A stretch of DNA of 59,464 nucleotides, from NCBI GenBank assembly GCA_964428355.1, contig CAYRYU010000042.1, positions 1-59,464 on the forward strand, given 5' to 3'. The notes beneath the pieces were generated by a model. That model ran no database searches, was not told the DNA's origin, and was given only the letters and a program-made list of their open reading frames with translations. Numbering within the stretch: position 1 is the stretch's first letter; every line of letters begins with the position of its first letter. This stretch comes from CAYRYU01 sp964428355. Its GTDB lineage: Bacteria; Muiribacteriota; Ozemobacteria; Ozemobacterales; Ozemobacteraceae. Made by a program: the position numbers and the translations under genes. Below, piece after piece: positions 41,572 to 49,868 of this stretch.

Positions 41572-43065
41572 TCAGGTAAGGACGCGACGGACCTCGGAGA
41601 GGGTGGTGATTCCGGAGGCCACGAAGTCGGCCGCGGTCTGGGACATCGTTCTTCGCTGAAAGGCGTCGAGGAAGGCTGCGACGAGGCCCATGTCACCGGT
41701 CTGCAGGCGATCCTTGAAGGATTTTTCGGCGCGAAAGAATTCGTACAGGGCACGGCGGCCGCGGAACCCGGATCGGTTGCAGTCCGGACATCCCTTCCCC
41801 TCGCGCGGGGAAGCTTTTCTCCCCTTCCAACCCAGGGCTTTCAGCTCGTGAGGGTCGATTTTCACGGGCCGGGCGCACCTTTTGCAGACCATCCGAACGA
41901 GCCTCTGGCAGATCACGCCTGTCAGGGCCGATGCGAGCAGGTGCGGAGGGGCTTTAAGATCGAGAAGACGCTCGAACACATCGGGGATTCCGGTCGCGGA
42001 AATGGTGATAAAAACGAGGTGTCCAGTCAAAGCGAGCTTGAGGACCTTGGCCATGACACCTTCATCCGTTACCTCGCAGACGAATATAACATCGGGATCG
42101 GCACGGGCAACTGCGTTCAATGCCTCGGGAATTCCGAATCCGAAGTGGGGACGGATGGCGATCTGGGCGATTCCTTCAAGAACGGAAGAGGCAGGTGTCT
42201 CGATAGTGACGATCGAGTCGACACCCTGCGCATGAAGTGCTTTGAGAGCGCAATATGCGGTCGTGGTCTTCCCTGAACCACTGGGCCCGGCCAATACCAC
42301 CAATCCGAAAGGCGACTTGATGAGATCCTGGAACTCACTGAGATCCCCGGGGTCGGGAAAGACCAGTTCCGGAGCAATATTCACATCTTCGGTCGGAATA
42401 AGCCGCATGGTGACCTTTTCCCCGACAATTACGGGAAGGAGGTTGACCCGGATGTCCACGCGCTTCCCATTCACCTTGAGAAGAATTCTTCCGTCCTGAG
42501 GAAGATACCTTTCCCCCATGTTAAGGTTGGCGAGTGCTTTCACGCGATTGACGAGAGGGTCCCGGGCCTCCTCCGGATATCGTCCGACTTCCCTCAGGCA
42601 GCCATCCACCCTCAACAGGGCTACCAACCCTTCGTTCGCAGGCACCAGGTGGAGATCCGATGCCTTCTGCGCCACGGCTTCCTCGAGAAGGTGGTTGATT
42701 TCGGCAACAGTCTCTGGGCTCTCGGGCTTGTCGATATGGACGGGCGTTCCTCCGACCGGGATTATCCCTTCCCTGGTGCCATTCGCCAATTTTTCCATCA
42801 TATGGTCGAGGATCCCCTGGTTTTCCCCCGACCGCGCCATTCCGATGTATGAAGGGGAAAAGAAATCCGGATGATGTTCGAGCGCTTCGGAGAAATGCAT
42901 TCCCCGAGAGATCCGGGCAAGCACATCGGTCAGGCATTCCTTCAGCTCTTCATCGGGGTTTTCCGCGATGATGACTTCGAACGCCCGAAGGAGAGGGACT
43001 CCGGAGCCGATAAGAAAACCCAGCTTTTCGGAAAAGTTGGCAATCAGGTCCTTCGATTTCCCCAT
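41572..43065 (-). CDS. fusion of a GspF-type domain with a GspE/PilB-type secretion ATPase
   Basis: A 497-residue protein. Residues about 10-96 match one cytoplasmic T2SF (GspF/PilC) domain: FSEKLGFLIGSGVPLLRAFE, a G-x-x-x-S-E-A-L motif and ARSGENQGILDHMMEKLANG; the GspF membrane helices are absent. Residues about 120-460 are a T2SSE ATPase: ASDLHL, Walker A GPSGSGKT (260-267), a Walker-B/Glu region DPDVIFVCEVTDEG with Glu331, and a zinc site with Cys394, 397, 426 and 429. Two usual features are changed: the Asp box reads TIETP, and the His-box position (normally LHTN) reads ISAT. ATG 43065 has a perfect AAGGAGGG site. It follows the sigma/anti-sigma genes by 19 nt. Confidence 0.88.
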   Translation of the reverse strand: MGKSKDLIANFSEKLGFLIGSGVPLLRAFEVIIAENPDEELKECLTDVLARISRGMHFSEALEHHPDFFSPSYIGMARSGENQGILDHMMEKLANGTREGIIPVGGTPVHIDKPESPETVAEINHLLEEAVAQKASDLHLVPANEGLVALLRVDGCLREVGRYPEEARDPLVNRVKALANLNMGERYLPQDGRILLKVNGKRVDIRVNLLPVIVGEKVTMRLIPTEDVNIAPELVFPDPGDLSEFQDLIKSPFGLVVLAGPSGSGKTTTAYCALKALHAQGVDSIVTIETPASSVLEGIAQIAIRPHFGFGIPEALNAVARADPDVIFVCEVTDEGVMAKVLKLALTGHLVFITISATGIPDVFERLLDLKAPPHLLASALTGVICQRLVRMVCKRCARPVKIDPHELKALGWKGRKASPREGKGCPDCNRSGFRGRRALYEFFRAEKSFKDRLQTGDMGLVAAFLDAFQRRTMSQTAADFVASGITTLSEVRRVLT

Positions 43066-43084
43066 TTCAGAAACCCTCCTTTTC

Positions 43085-43576
43085 TCAGATGAGATCACGG
43101 CGGAGGAGAAGTTGATCCTCTCCCCTTCGGCCAGAAACCGACTCACGTTCCTTCCTTTCGAGGAAGGCATCCAGGGACCGTCTCCGGATCCTGATCGCTC
43201 CTCCGATCCTGATGTGGGGGAGATCCCCGAGGAGTTCCAAGACCTGCTCGGAAGACACCCGGAGGAAGGCTGCGACCTCCTCGACGGTCAGGATGTCACT
43301 CCCCTGGACGGGTGGAGTGGCAGGTTTCACCAGGGTCCCGGCAACACTTCCCTGACCCTGGAGTATCCCCAGAATTTTCAGTGCCTCGGCAACCCCTCTT
43401 CCTCCACCAGCAGGTATAGGGTCGGAGAGCTTTTTCAGATCGGAGGCAAGCTTGGAGCGGGCAAGTCGACATGTTTCACAGGACCCGAGGTGGGCAACTT
43501 CCTCGGGCGTGGCTTCACGTTCCCCGTAATGGAGGTCGATCAAATCTTCCTCATTCAGGCATCGGGGTTCCATCAT
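43085..43576 (-). CDS. zinc-binding anti-sigma factor with helix-turn-helix domain
   Basis: A 163-residue protein. The N-terminus is a ZAS/zf-HC2 anti-sigma domain with HLGSCETC (His29, Cys33, Cys36), the H-x3-C-x2-C motif. Residues about 94-141 (DILTVEEVAAFLRVSSEQVL, then IRIGGAIRIRRRSLDAFLE) look like an excisionase/MerR-like HTH_17 DNA-binding domain. No membrane segment. ATG 43576 with AGGTGA is preferred over a 28-codon extension. It overlaps the sigma gene by 26 nt. The combination suggests a redox- or zinc-responsive anti-sigma that can also bind DNA. Confidence 0.85.
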   Translation of the reverse strand: MMEPRCLNEEDLIDLHYGEREATPEEVAHLGSCETCRLARSKLASDLKKLSDPIPAGGGRGVAEALKILGILQGQGSVAGTLVKPATPPVQGSDILTVEEVAAFLRVSSEQVLELLGDLPHIRIGGAIRIRRRSLDAFLERKERESVSGRRGEDQLLLRRDLI

Positions 43577-44093
43577 TTTCACCTCCAATGATCGAGCGAA
43601 GCTTTGCGATTGCGAACCGAACCCTCGATTTCGCCGTGGAAAGGGGGATCCCCTGGACATCGGCGATTTCCTCGAACATCAGCCCCGCAAAGTGCTTCAA
43701 CAGAAAAGCCTCCCGAACATTTTCGGCCAGATGTCCGAGGGCCTCCTGGACGAGAACCCTGTTTTCGCCCGGAGATCCCTTTCCGGGAGGAGCTGGAATC
43801 TCCTCAGGCCGAATCAGGGGGACGATCTTCCATTCTCGGCGCTTCCATTCAAGATATTTGTTTCGCGCGATGGTAAAACACCAGGGCCGGAAGGAGCGGT
43901 CGGGATCCCACGATTTGCCCTTGGTGCAGATCGTAACAAGGGTCTCCTGAAGGAGGTCCTCCGCGAGTTCAGGATTTCTTCCGAGACGGAAGAGGTAGGA
44001 GAAAATGGGTTCCCTGAGCTGGGAAAAGAGGGTTGGCAGGGCTTTTGTGTCTCCGTCCAGCCAGGCACGCATCAGATCATCCCATTTTTTCAT
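43551..44093 (-). CDS. ECF-type RNA polymerase sigma factor
   Basis: A 180-residue extracytoplasmic-function sigma factor with region 2 (LFSQLREPIFSYLFRLGRNP, AEDLLQETLVTICTKG, RPWCFTIARNKYLEWKRR) and region 4 (LAENVREAFLLKHFAGLMFE, EIADVQGIPLSTAKSRVRFA). It leads a three-gene operon with its anti-sigma and the fused secretion ATPase, which is therefore a probable regulon member. No clear GGAAC/CGTC-type ECF promoter was seen upstream, so autoregulation is unproven. Divergent from the gene at 44165. Confidence 0.95.
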   Translation of the reverse strand: MKKWDDLMRAWLDGDTKALPTLFSQLREPIFSYLFRLGRNPELAEDLLQETLVTICTKGKSWDPDRSFRPWCFTIARNKYLEWKRREWKIVPLIRPEEIPAPPGKGSPGENRVLVQEALGHLAENVREAFLLKHFAGLMFEEIADVQGIPLSTAKSRVRFAIAKLRSIIGGENDGTPMPE

Positions 44094-44164
44094 TTTCGCC
44101 TTCCTACCACAACTATGCGCGAAGCGACAAAAAAGACCGGTCGAACGGAAAGAAACCGTAAAGA

Positions 44165-44701
44165 ATGAGAACCTTGAACCCGAAAGAGAAATTGAGGTAT
44201 CTTGTTGTCATGCTGAGAAACCAACAACCGATCTCCAAAATCAATGCGCATGGTCAGGGGATGGTCCTTCTCCTTCTGGTGCTGATCCTTGGCGGGGTGG
44301 CGATCTATTTCGGAAATGGAGTCTACCACGAGAAGTATTACGTTTACATCTACGACAGTGATATGGTCCGGTACATCGATATCCCGCCCTATTCCACCCG
44401 GAAATCGACGTTGGATGACGAGTATCTCGGCCGTTGTTCTTTGGATATCCAGACATCCATGGACCAGGTAAACCTTTTCCTGGGCAACATGTGCTCGCGG
44501 CGCGGTTTCAATTTCAAGAAGTCGGAAGAGGGGTTCGAAATCGAGGTTCGACCAGGCTTTCCGATTATCGGGAAGTATGGTCCCAGCAAACTGGACCTCT
44601 ACTGGACCCCAATCCTTCCCGAAAAAATCCGTGTCGAACTCGAGAAGTCCGGAAAACTCGCTTCGCCGACAACTCCGATTCCCACCAAGAAAGGGAAGTA
44701 G
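44165..44701 (+). CDS. small single-pass membrane protein, unknown function
   Basis: A 178-residue protein with a basic, Asn/Gln-containing N-terminus, one transmembrane helix (GMVLLLLVLILGGVAIYFGN, about 32-51) and an outward domain of about 125 residues. No family recognised; the Tyr/Asp-rich stretch after the helix (EKYYVYIYDSDMVRYIDIPP) is distinctive. Start uncertain: ATG 44165 lacks a Shine-Dalgarno and ATG 44210 has a distant GAGG. Divergent from the ECF sigma gene, so it could belong to the same stress response. Confidence 0.65.
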   Translation: MRTLNPKEKLRYLVVMLRNQQPISKINAHGQGMVLLLLVLILGGVAIYFGNGVYHEKYYVYIYDSDMVRYIDIPPYSTRKSTLDDEYLGRCSLDIQTSMDQVNLFLGNMCSRRGFNFKKSEEGFEIEVRPGFPIIGKYGPSKLDLYWTPILPEKIRVELEKSGKLASPTTPIPTKKGK

Positions 44702-44808
44702 CCCGGAAGCCGTCGGACAACTTCCTGGAAGGCGAATTTTCGGGAACCGGTCCGCCCCGCCAATATTTGGACAAATCTCAATGGGAATGGAATTTCCAGG
44801 AGGAGAAC

Positions 44809-45753
44809 ATGAACGGAGAAGACCACGAATCGGCAACGACAGCTATCTTGGGACTTCTTTTCCTGCTGTTCCAGATCCTGGAGGGGAGTTCTCTTTTCGC
44901 CCTGACTCCAGACGGCGGGAAGGCATTCAAGGAAGCCCTGGAATTCCAGAAGTCGGGAAAATCTGATGATGCGGCAAGAAGCTACGAGAAAGCAATCCGG
45001 ATGGATCCTTCAGTACTGAGCGAAAACAGCCAGGGCTTGGGAAAAACCCTGCACGATTACTACCAGAAGCGCGTGAACGACCATCCCTCTGATCCGGAAG
45101 CATTGGAAGGGATGGGTTTCATTTTCGGTTCCTGTGATGCGGATTTCGCCAAAGCCGCCGAGTATTACGGAAAAGCCATGGAAAAAACCTCCGACGAGGC
45201 AGGCCGGAAAAGGCTTTCCGCGCTGATCGATTCGTGCAAGGCGCAGTTGGGCTCGGCCCCAGCTCCTTCCTCTTCGGGTCGGAGCCCCACTCCCAGCCCG
45301 TCCGAAGGGTCCCCCGAGGAGAATGCAAGCGAAAGCGCGGACCCCGAAGCCGCCGCAAAGAAGGAGAAAAGAATTTCCGAGTTCAACACCAAGAAAGAAG
45401 GTAATGAGTCCCGGATTTCGCAGCTCGAAGAGGAAATCAAAGGCCTCGAAGAGGAAAACAAGAAGAGCCACCGCCTGTACAGCACTACCAACGATCGAAG
45501 ATACAAGCGGCAGGAGGATGAACGCGAGAGGACGATGTCATCCAAGCAGAGGGAGATCGACAAACTCCGGAACGAGAACCAGCGGATCGATTCCGCCATC
45601 GACCAGGTTTCCCAGGGGGACCTCGATGCCACCGTCGAGGAGGCGGGCACCGAAGAGCCCGAAGCGGTCTATGAGCCGGAACCGGAGCCCGAGGACGGAA
45701 CCGGAGAGGAACCCAGGGAAGGGACTCCTCCAGAAGAACCTCCCGCAGATTGA
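44809..45753 (+). CDS. secreted/anchored TPR plus coiled-coil protein with acidic Pro-rich tail
   Basis: A 314-residue protein with an N-terminal hydrophobic segment (ILGLLFLLFQILEGSSLFAL, about 13-32), a TPR pair (about 40-145) and a Ser/Pro linker. A charged coiled coil (about 190-275, SRISQLEEEIKGLEEENKKS) and a Glu/Pro-rich C-terminal tail (EPEPEPEDGTGEEP) follow. ATG 44809 is chosen for its AGGAGG site and signal segment; a longer open frame overlaps the previous gene. Function unknown; likely a periplasmic or membrane-linked scaffold. Confidence 0.75.
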   Translation: MNGEDHESATTAILGLLFLLFQILEGSSLFALTPDGGKAFKEALEFQKSGKSDDAARSYEKAIRMDPSVLSENSQGLGKTLHDYYQKRVNDHPSDPEALEGMGFIFGSCDADFAKAAEYYGKAMEKTSDEAGRKRLSALIDSCKAQLGSAPAPSSSGRSPTPSPSEGSPEENASESADPEAAAKKEKRISEFNTKKEGNESRISQLEEEIKGLEEENKKSHRLYSTTNDRRYKRQEDERERTMSSKQREIDKLRNENQRIDSAIDQVSQGDLDATVEEAGTEEPEAVYEPEPEPEDGTGEEPREGTPPEEPPAD

Positions 45754-45811
45754 TATTCTCCTCCACGCGGGGAGCCTTTCCGGGCGTTCCGGGCTTACCC
45801 CGGGGGAAATC

Positions 45812-47146
45812 TCATTCTACCACCCGGGTCTCACAGAATTTGTCGTAGAATGTTCTGCGGTCTCCGAAGAAAATGGCAAACATCCCGATTCCGAAAAACA
45901 CCAAGGAAACCATGAAAAGGGCGCTCCTGAGGAAAGAGATACGGAGATCCGGTTTCTTTCCGCCTTCCGTAAGGACCGCAGTGTGTGCCGCAATCTGACC
46001 CAGGGTCGCTCCCTTCACCCACCAGAAGACCCCAAGATAAAGGAAAACCGGGAAGAAGGGCCAGCGAATGTTGAAATCCGCGAAGAATTCGATCCAACCG
46101 AATTTTCGGTAGTAATTGCCGTCTCCCTCGGCATCTGAAAGCCTGTAGTTCTTCTGATCGGCATAAGAGAGATCGTAGAACGCTGCCGAGGAGAGGCTCG
46201 CACTCCCGAATACCACGCGTTGCACAGGCCACCAGGCAATCCTGAACAGAACCGCGATCACGATGATGATAGCAAGGTCGATCAGCCCACTCTTGAACCT
46301 CGTCAGGATCCCTGCATCGTTCAGGCTCCGGCCTTCCTTTTTTTCCAGGATGGTTTTCTGGCCGAAGGTCTGGGCGAGCTGTTTCTGGACCACTCCGAGG
46401 TTCTGTCCCAGTTTCTCCTGGACTTTCCCGAGCCCTTTTCCAAGGCCCTGTCCAAGCTGGTTGAACTGTTCCCCCCAGTTCTTCTCCTTCAGGAACTTCG
46501 AGACCGATCCCTTCCAGTTCTCGATCTGGGCAGAAAACGAGGATTCATCCTTGGCATCCACAACGTTCTTGACCAGTGACAGGAGATTGACCGGCAGCGA
46601 GGTCAACTTCTGTTTATCAAGGGGGACCCGGTAAACCGTGACGGGATCGGGAATTCCCTTAAGCATCTGGGGCCCCACCTTCTCCGCTACGATTTCCCCA
46701 CGATCCATCAGCAGGAAGGTGATCTCACTCACCCCGATCGAACCTCCCGGAAAACAGGGAAGTCCCTCCATCCGGGCGGTGATGTTTACAGCATCGCCGA
46801 AGATGTCGCCCTCCTCGAGGGTTACGTCCCCGGAGTTGACCACGACGCGGAGATTGAGCTTCTGGTTGATATCCTGCTGATGCTGGTTGTATTCCTTCAG
46901 GAGAAGCTGGATGATGATGCCGCAAATCACCGCATCGGTTGCGCTGGGAAAGGTGCAGAGGAAAGCGTCTCCGATGGTCTTTATGACCGTTCCGCCGTAG
47001 AACTCGATGACCGGCACCATCAGCTTGTTGTGCCGGCGAATCAGTTGGATCGTCTCTTCCCGTGATGACTGGGCCGATCGAGAGGAATATCCCTGAATGT
47101 CGGTCATCATCACCGACAGATTCTGGGATTTCACCCTTTGTGACAT
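45812..47146 (-). CDS. class III nucleotide cyclase fused to an RDD membrane domain
   Basis: A 444-residue protein. Residues about 8-185 are a class III cyclase homology domain: VMMTDIQGYSS (metal Asp16), VIKTIGDAFLC (Lys56, metal Asp60) and DIFGDAVNITARM (Asn/Arg transition-state residues). Lys56 and the Asp before VN fit adenylate rather than guanylate specificity. A helical linker rich in Gly/Gln/Leu (about 200-290) follows, then an RDD-type membrane domain (about 300-440) beginning LTRFKSGLIDLAIIIVIAVL and ending GDRRTFYDKF. This is an unusual order, with the cyclase N-terminal to the RDD. Start chosen at ATG 47146 (GGAGGG); a 31-codon extension lacks support. Confidence 0.88.
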   Translation of the reverse strand: MSQRVKSQNLSVMMTDIQGYSSRSAQSSREETIQLIRRHNKLMVPVIEFYGGTVIKTIGDAFLCTFPSATDAVICGIIIQLLLKEYNQHQQDINQKLNLRVVVNSGDVTLEEGDIFGDAVNITARMEGLPCFPGGSIGVSEITFLLMDRGEIVAEKVGPQMLKGIPDPVTVYRVPLDKQKLTSLPVNLLSLVKNVVDAKDESSFSAQIENWKGSVSKFLKEKNWGEQFNQLGQGLGKGLGKVQEKLGQNLGVVQKQLAQTFGQKTILEKKEGRSLNDAGILTRFKSGLIDLAIIIVIAVLFRIAWWPVQRVVFGSASLSSAAFYDLSYADQKNYRLSDAEGDGNYYRKFGWIEFFADFNIRWPFFPVFLYLGVFWWVKGATLGQIAAHTAVLTEGGKKPDLRISFLRSALFMVSLVFFGIGMFAIFFGDRRTFYDKFCETRVVE

Positions 47147-47285
47147 TTTCCCTCCATTGATCGAAGAAGTGATACTCCATGGTAGGTGATCCGATCCCTT
47201 CCACACGGAAGTTGGGAAGGCCAACGGTTCCAGGACCATATTACAACCAACCCCATTTAAGGGTCAACTGTCCCAGCATGCCTCC

Positions 47286-47310
47286 CCGGCGTGCATGTCG
47301 CCGGCGTGCA
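47286..47310. repeat. direct repeat in a divergent intergenic region
   Basis: CCGGCGTGCA occurs at 47286-47295 and 47301-47310, start-to-start 15 bp, between the cyclase gene and the next divergent gene. It may be a regulator site or chance; no matching regulator is identified. Apart from the promoter at 47357, the 47147-47412 stretch shows nothing else. Confidence 0.35.
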
Positions 47311-47356
47311 GATTTGCATCCTGAAGGTTGGTTCCAATCGGTAGATTCCAATCCGT

Positions 47357-47385
47357 TTGACAATTGCCTCCCCTGACCTTACCCT
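47357..47385 (+). promoter_or_regulatory. putative promoter of the membrane protein-ytfJ operon
   Basis: TTGACA (consensus), 17 nt, TACCCT (poor -10), 28 nt before the TTG start at 47413. A weak -10 with a strong -35 suggests regulation. Confidence 0.5.
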
Positions 47386-47412
47386 GGAATCAATGCGGTT
47401 TGGAGGGGTACA

Positions 47413-48300
47413 TTGAACCGACGGGATTTTCGAGCCGTCTGCTTTCTTTTCCTGTTGATGGCCTTTTGTCCTGTCCCTGTTCCAGCCAAAGACCATGGTC
47501 GAGCCACCGCGCCGGTTCTGATTTCGGATCCGGTGAAGGTCGGAAACTCCTTCATCACCGTGGTCGGAAAGCCAGAGGCGGTTTCGATCGATCTGGCCAC
47601 GGGGGAACCCTGGGGGTTCTCCGCGGGGTACACCTCGATCCAGCCGGTACAGCTGATTGTCCAAACGGGTTCCGAAACGAGATCGGAGTGCCTGCTCCCC
47701 GGTTCTTTCGGAGCGGAGACCCTGGGAGGGTTCGCGTCGCTCACGGGCATCCTCCTGGAGTGCGCGTCCTCGAGCCTCGGGGAGGGCATCGGGAGTTTCA
47801 TGTCCCACCACCCGGACCTCAGAAGGGTGCTCCGAGAGAAAGGGTTCTACTTTTTCTCAGGTTGCTGGTTCGGAGCGATATTCCTTTGTCTTGTCTTCTA
47901 TCAAAGGGTTTTTGCGGGAGCCCGGGTAATGCGGATGAATTTCCTCCGATCATGTGCCACCGGAATCACTCTGGGAATCTGCCTTGCTTTCTGCTCTTTC
48001 CTGCTGGGGAAAAGTGGGTTTGGAATTCCATTGTTCGCCCCCCTTGCAGGGATCGTTTTCTTCCTCACCCCCATTGCGCTCGGAACGGTTTCGGTTGCAG
48101 TCGCAAGGCTGGTCAGCGGTTCCGGCCACCAGGCGTTCGCCTTCCTTGCCTTGTGTCTGGGCTTTCCCCTTTCGACGGCGTTGTTGTTGGTTCCCCCAAC
48201 CGGTCCGGCCCTCCTGCTGGTTCTCTTTCTCCTCGGGCTGGGAGGCTTCACCGGAGCGGGTTTCGATCAATTTGACCCCAAAACATCTTCAACCGAATAA
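47413..48300 (+). CDS. polytopic membrane protein upstream of ytfJ
   Basis: A 295-residue protein with a signal peptide (about 7-25), an extracytoplasmic N-domain (about 26-135) and about five C-terminal membrane helices (GFYFFSGCWFGAIFLCLVFY; TGITLGICLAFCSFLLG; GIPLFAPLAGIVFFLTPIAL; the last region is Leu/Pro-rich). No family recognised. TTG start supported by GGAGGGG 4 nt upstream. The secreted YtfJ-type gene starts 10 nt downstream, so the two probably act together at the membrane. Confidence 0.8.
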   Translation: MNRRDFRAVCFLFLLMAFCPVPVPAKDHGRATAPVLISDPVKVGNSFITVVGKPEAVSIDLATGEPWGFSAGYTSIQPVQLIVQTGSETRSECLLPGSFGAETLGGFASLTGILLECASSSLGEGIGSFMSHHPDLRRVLREKGFYFFSGCWFGAIFLCLVFYQRVFAGARVMRMNFLRSCATGITLGICLAFCSFLLGKSGFGIPLFAPLAGIVFFLTPIALGTVSVAVARLVSGSGHQAFAFLALCLGFPLSTALLLVPPTGPALLLVLFLLGLGGFTGAGFDQFDPKTSSTE

Positions 48301-48310
48301 GGAGGTTCCC

Positions 48311-48847
48311 ATGATCCGGAAGGTCGCAATCGCCCTTTTCCTGTTCACATTGACCGTTTCAGCCCTTTTCGCCGAGGACGCCCCACAGGGCCCCGCAATG
48401 GTGGTCCAGGGGACTCTCGAGAAACTCAGCTCGATGTTGGCCCACAATCTCGATTCCGGGGCCACTCTCGGAACGCCGATCACGGTGGGAGAAACGACCA
48501 TCATCCCCATCGTCTGCAAGGGCCTCGGATTCGGATTCGGAACGGGAATGGTCCAGCAGCAGGAAGAAGGAGCGGATGACCAGGGAGAAAACGAATCCAA
48601 CAAGGACCGGAAGGGCCTGGGTTGCGGCGGGGGCGGTTTCGCAAAACCCGTTGCGATCATGGTTCTCAAGAAGGATGGATCATTCCAGCTTCACAGGCTG
48701 CAGGAAAGCGGTCTTGCCCAGGTCGTGAAGATCCTGTTTCCTGCGATCCAGAACCTCATCTCGAAGAAGTTCGAGTTCATGAAGCTCCGGATGCAGGAGG
48801 ATATGGAAACCCAACCCGAACCCCCGCAGAAACCGGCGGGAAAGTGA
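48311..48847 (+). CDS. secreted YtfJ/GerW family protein
   Basis: A 178-residue protein with a signal peptide (MIRKVAIALFLFTLTVSALFA) followed by a YtfJ/GerW domain: GTPITVGETTIIPIVCKGLG, GFGFGTG and a Gly-rich GLGCGGGGFAKPVAIMVLKK segment. In Bacillus YtfJ/GerW is a cytoplasmic forespore protein needed for germination. This homologue is exported and lies in a non-sporulation context, like other YtfJ-family proteins found outside spore-formers. Optimal AAGGAGG site. An intrinsic terminator follows at once. Confidence 0.88.
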   Translation: MIRKVAIALFLFTLTVSALFAEDAPQGPAMVVQGTLEKLSSMLAHNLDSGATLGTPITVGETTIIPIVCKGLGFGFGTGMVQQQEEGADDQGENESNKDRKGLGCGGGGFAKPVAIMVLKKDGSFQLHRLQESGLAQVVKILFPAIQNLISKKFEFMKLRMQEDMETQPEPPQKPAGK

Positions 48848-48852
48848 TCTGA

Positions 48853-49812
48853 TCAGGTTGGCCCGTCGGACCCGTCTCCGGCGGGCTTTTTCCTTTTCCT
48901 TTTTGCTGATGGCCGGGAACCCATGGTGACCCCGGGAGTGGCTTCTTTTCCCCTAACCGGCTCCGGAACACTTTCAGGCGCTTGAGGAGGGGCGGGGAGA
49001 CGGGGCTCCGAACCCATCTCCTGCGGGGGCCGCGGCAGGGGGGTTTTTGCCTTGCTCCTGACGTATTTCCGCATGAACCCGTCAACGTTGGAGAAGATCC
49101 CCATAAGGATGTTGATCTCCCTTCTTTTTGCCCGGGCGCGGGAAATGAAGGCCCTGATGACCTGAAAAAGGGCATCGGGATTCGATTTCGGCAAAAACTC
49201 GCAAAGGGAAAGCACCGACCCCATGTGTTTGTAGAGCCGGTGAAGCTCTTCGACCGTTGGGGGCTCTTCATACGGATCTCCGGCATGCCTGCGAATCGGG
49301 GGAGCCTGGTTTCCGAAAGCCTGGAAAAGCTCATACGCGATCAGGAGAACCGCTTGGGAGAGGTTGAGGGAAGTGAACTTGGGATGGGTGACCACGTGGA
49401 TCGTTCCCTGCGTCCACTTTAGGTCATCTTTCGTGAGACCCCATTCCTCACGCCCGAAGAGGATCGTGACAATTCCATTCTGAAGGACGCTTCCGATCCT
49501 TTCCAGTCCGTCCCGGACCGCCATGTGGGGCTCGTGATACTCACCGTGACGGTTCGATGTCCCCAGGACAAGGACGCTTCCGGCCACCGCTTCCTCAACG
49601 GTCTGGACGATCCTGGCCGATTCGAGAATGTCGCGGGCGTGGAGGGCCATACGGATGGCATCCAGGTCGAGCTCGCAACCTGGCCGGACCACGACAAGTT
49701 CGCTCAATCCGAAATTTTTCATGGCGCGGCAGGTGGAGCCGACGTTCAGCGCTCCCTGGGGTTCCACGAGGACGACCCGGATGTTTTTAAGAAGATTTTT
49801 TCGCGGTGGCAA
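48853..49812 (-). CDS. trmJ: TrmJ-like SPOUT tRNA 2'-O-methyltransferase
   Basis: A 319-residue SpoU/TrmH-class (SPOUT) methyltransferase. Motifs: NIRVVLVEPQGALNVGSTCR with AMKNFG, VLGTSNRHGEYHEP, ILFGREEWGLTKDDL and the knot signature THPKFTSLNLSQAVLLIAYE. TrmJ methylates position 32 of tRNAs. A Pro/Lys-rich C-terminal tail of about 70 residues is unusual. TTG 49812 is chosen (GGGGAG 6 nt upstream); longer frames run into the tRNA gene and give a spurious N-terminus. It lies just downstream of tRNA-Val. Confidence 0.88.
   Translation of the reverse strand: MPPRKNLLKNIRVVLVEPQGALNVGSTCRAMKNFGLSELVVVRPGCELDLDAIRMALHARDILESARIVQTVEEAVAGSVLVLGTSNRHGEYHEPHMAVRDGLERIGSVLQNGIVTILFGREEWGLTKDDLKWTQGTIHVVTHPKFTSLNLSQAVLLIAYELFQAFGNQAPPIRRHAGDPYEEPPTVEELHRLYKHMGSVLSLCEFLPKSNPDALFQVIRAFISRARAKRREINILMGIFSNVDGFMRKYVRSKAKTPLPRPPQEMGSEPRLPAPPQAPESVPEPVRGKEATPGVTMGSRPSAKRKRKKPAGDGSDGPT
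48861..48895 (+). terminator. rho-independent terminator inside the convergent gene
   Basis: Stem GCCCGtCGG/CCGgCGGGC with an 8-nt loop followed by TTTTTCC. It ends the ytfJ transcript but lies within the last codons of the convergent trmJ-like gene, whose stop is at 48853. Confidence 0.8.
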
Positions 49813-49868
49813 GGCCTTCTCCCCTTTCACTCCTTTCGAAAAGGTGCGAATAACCGGACGAAAAAAAA

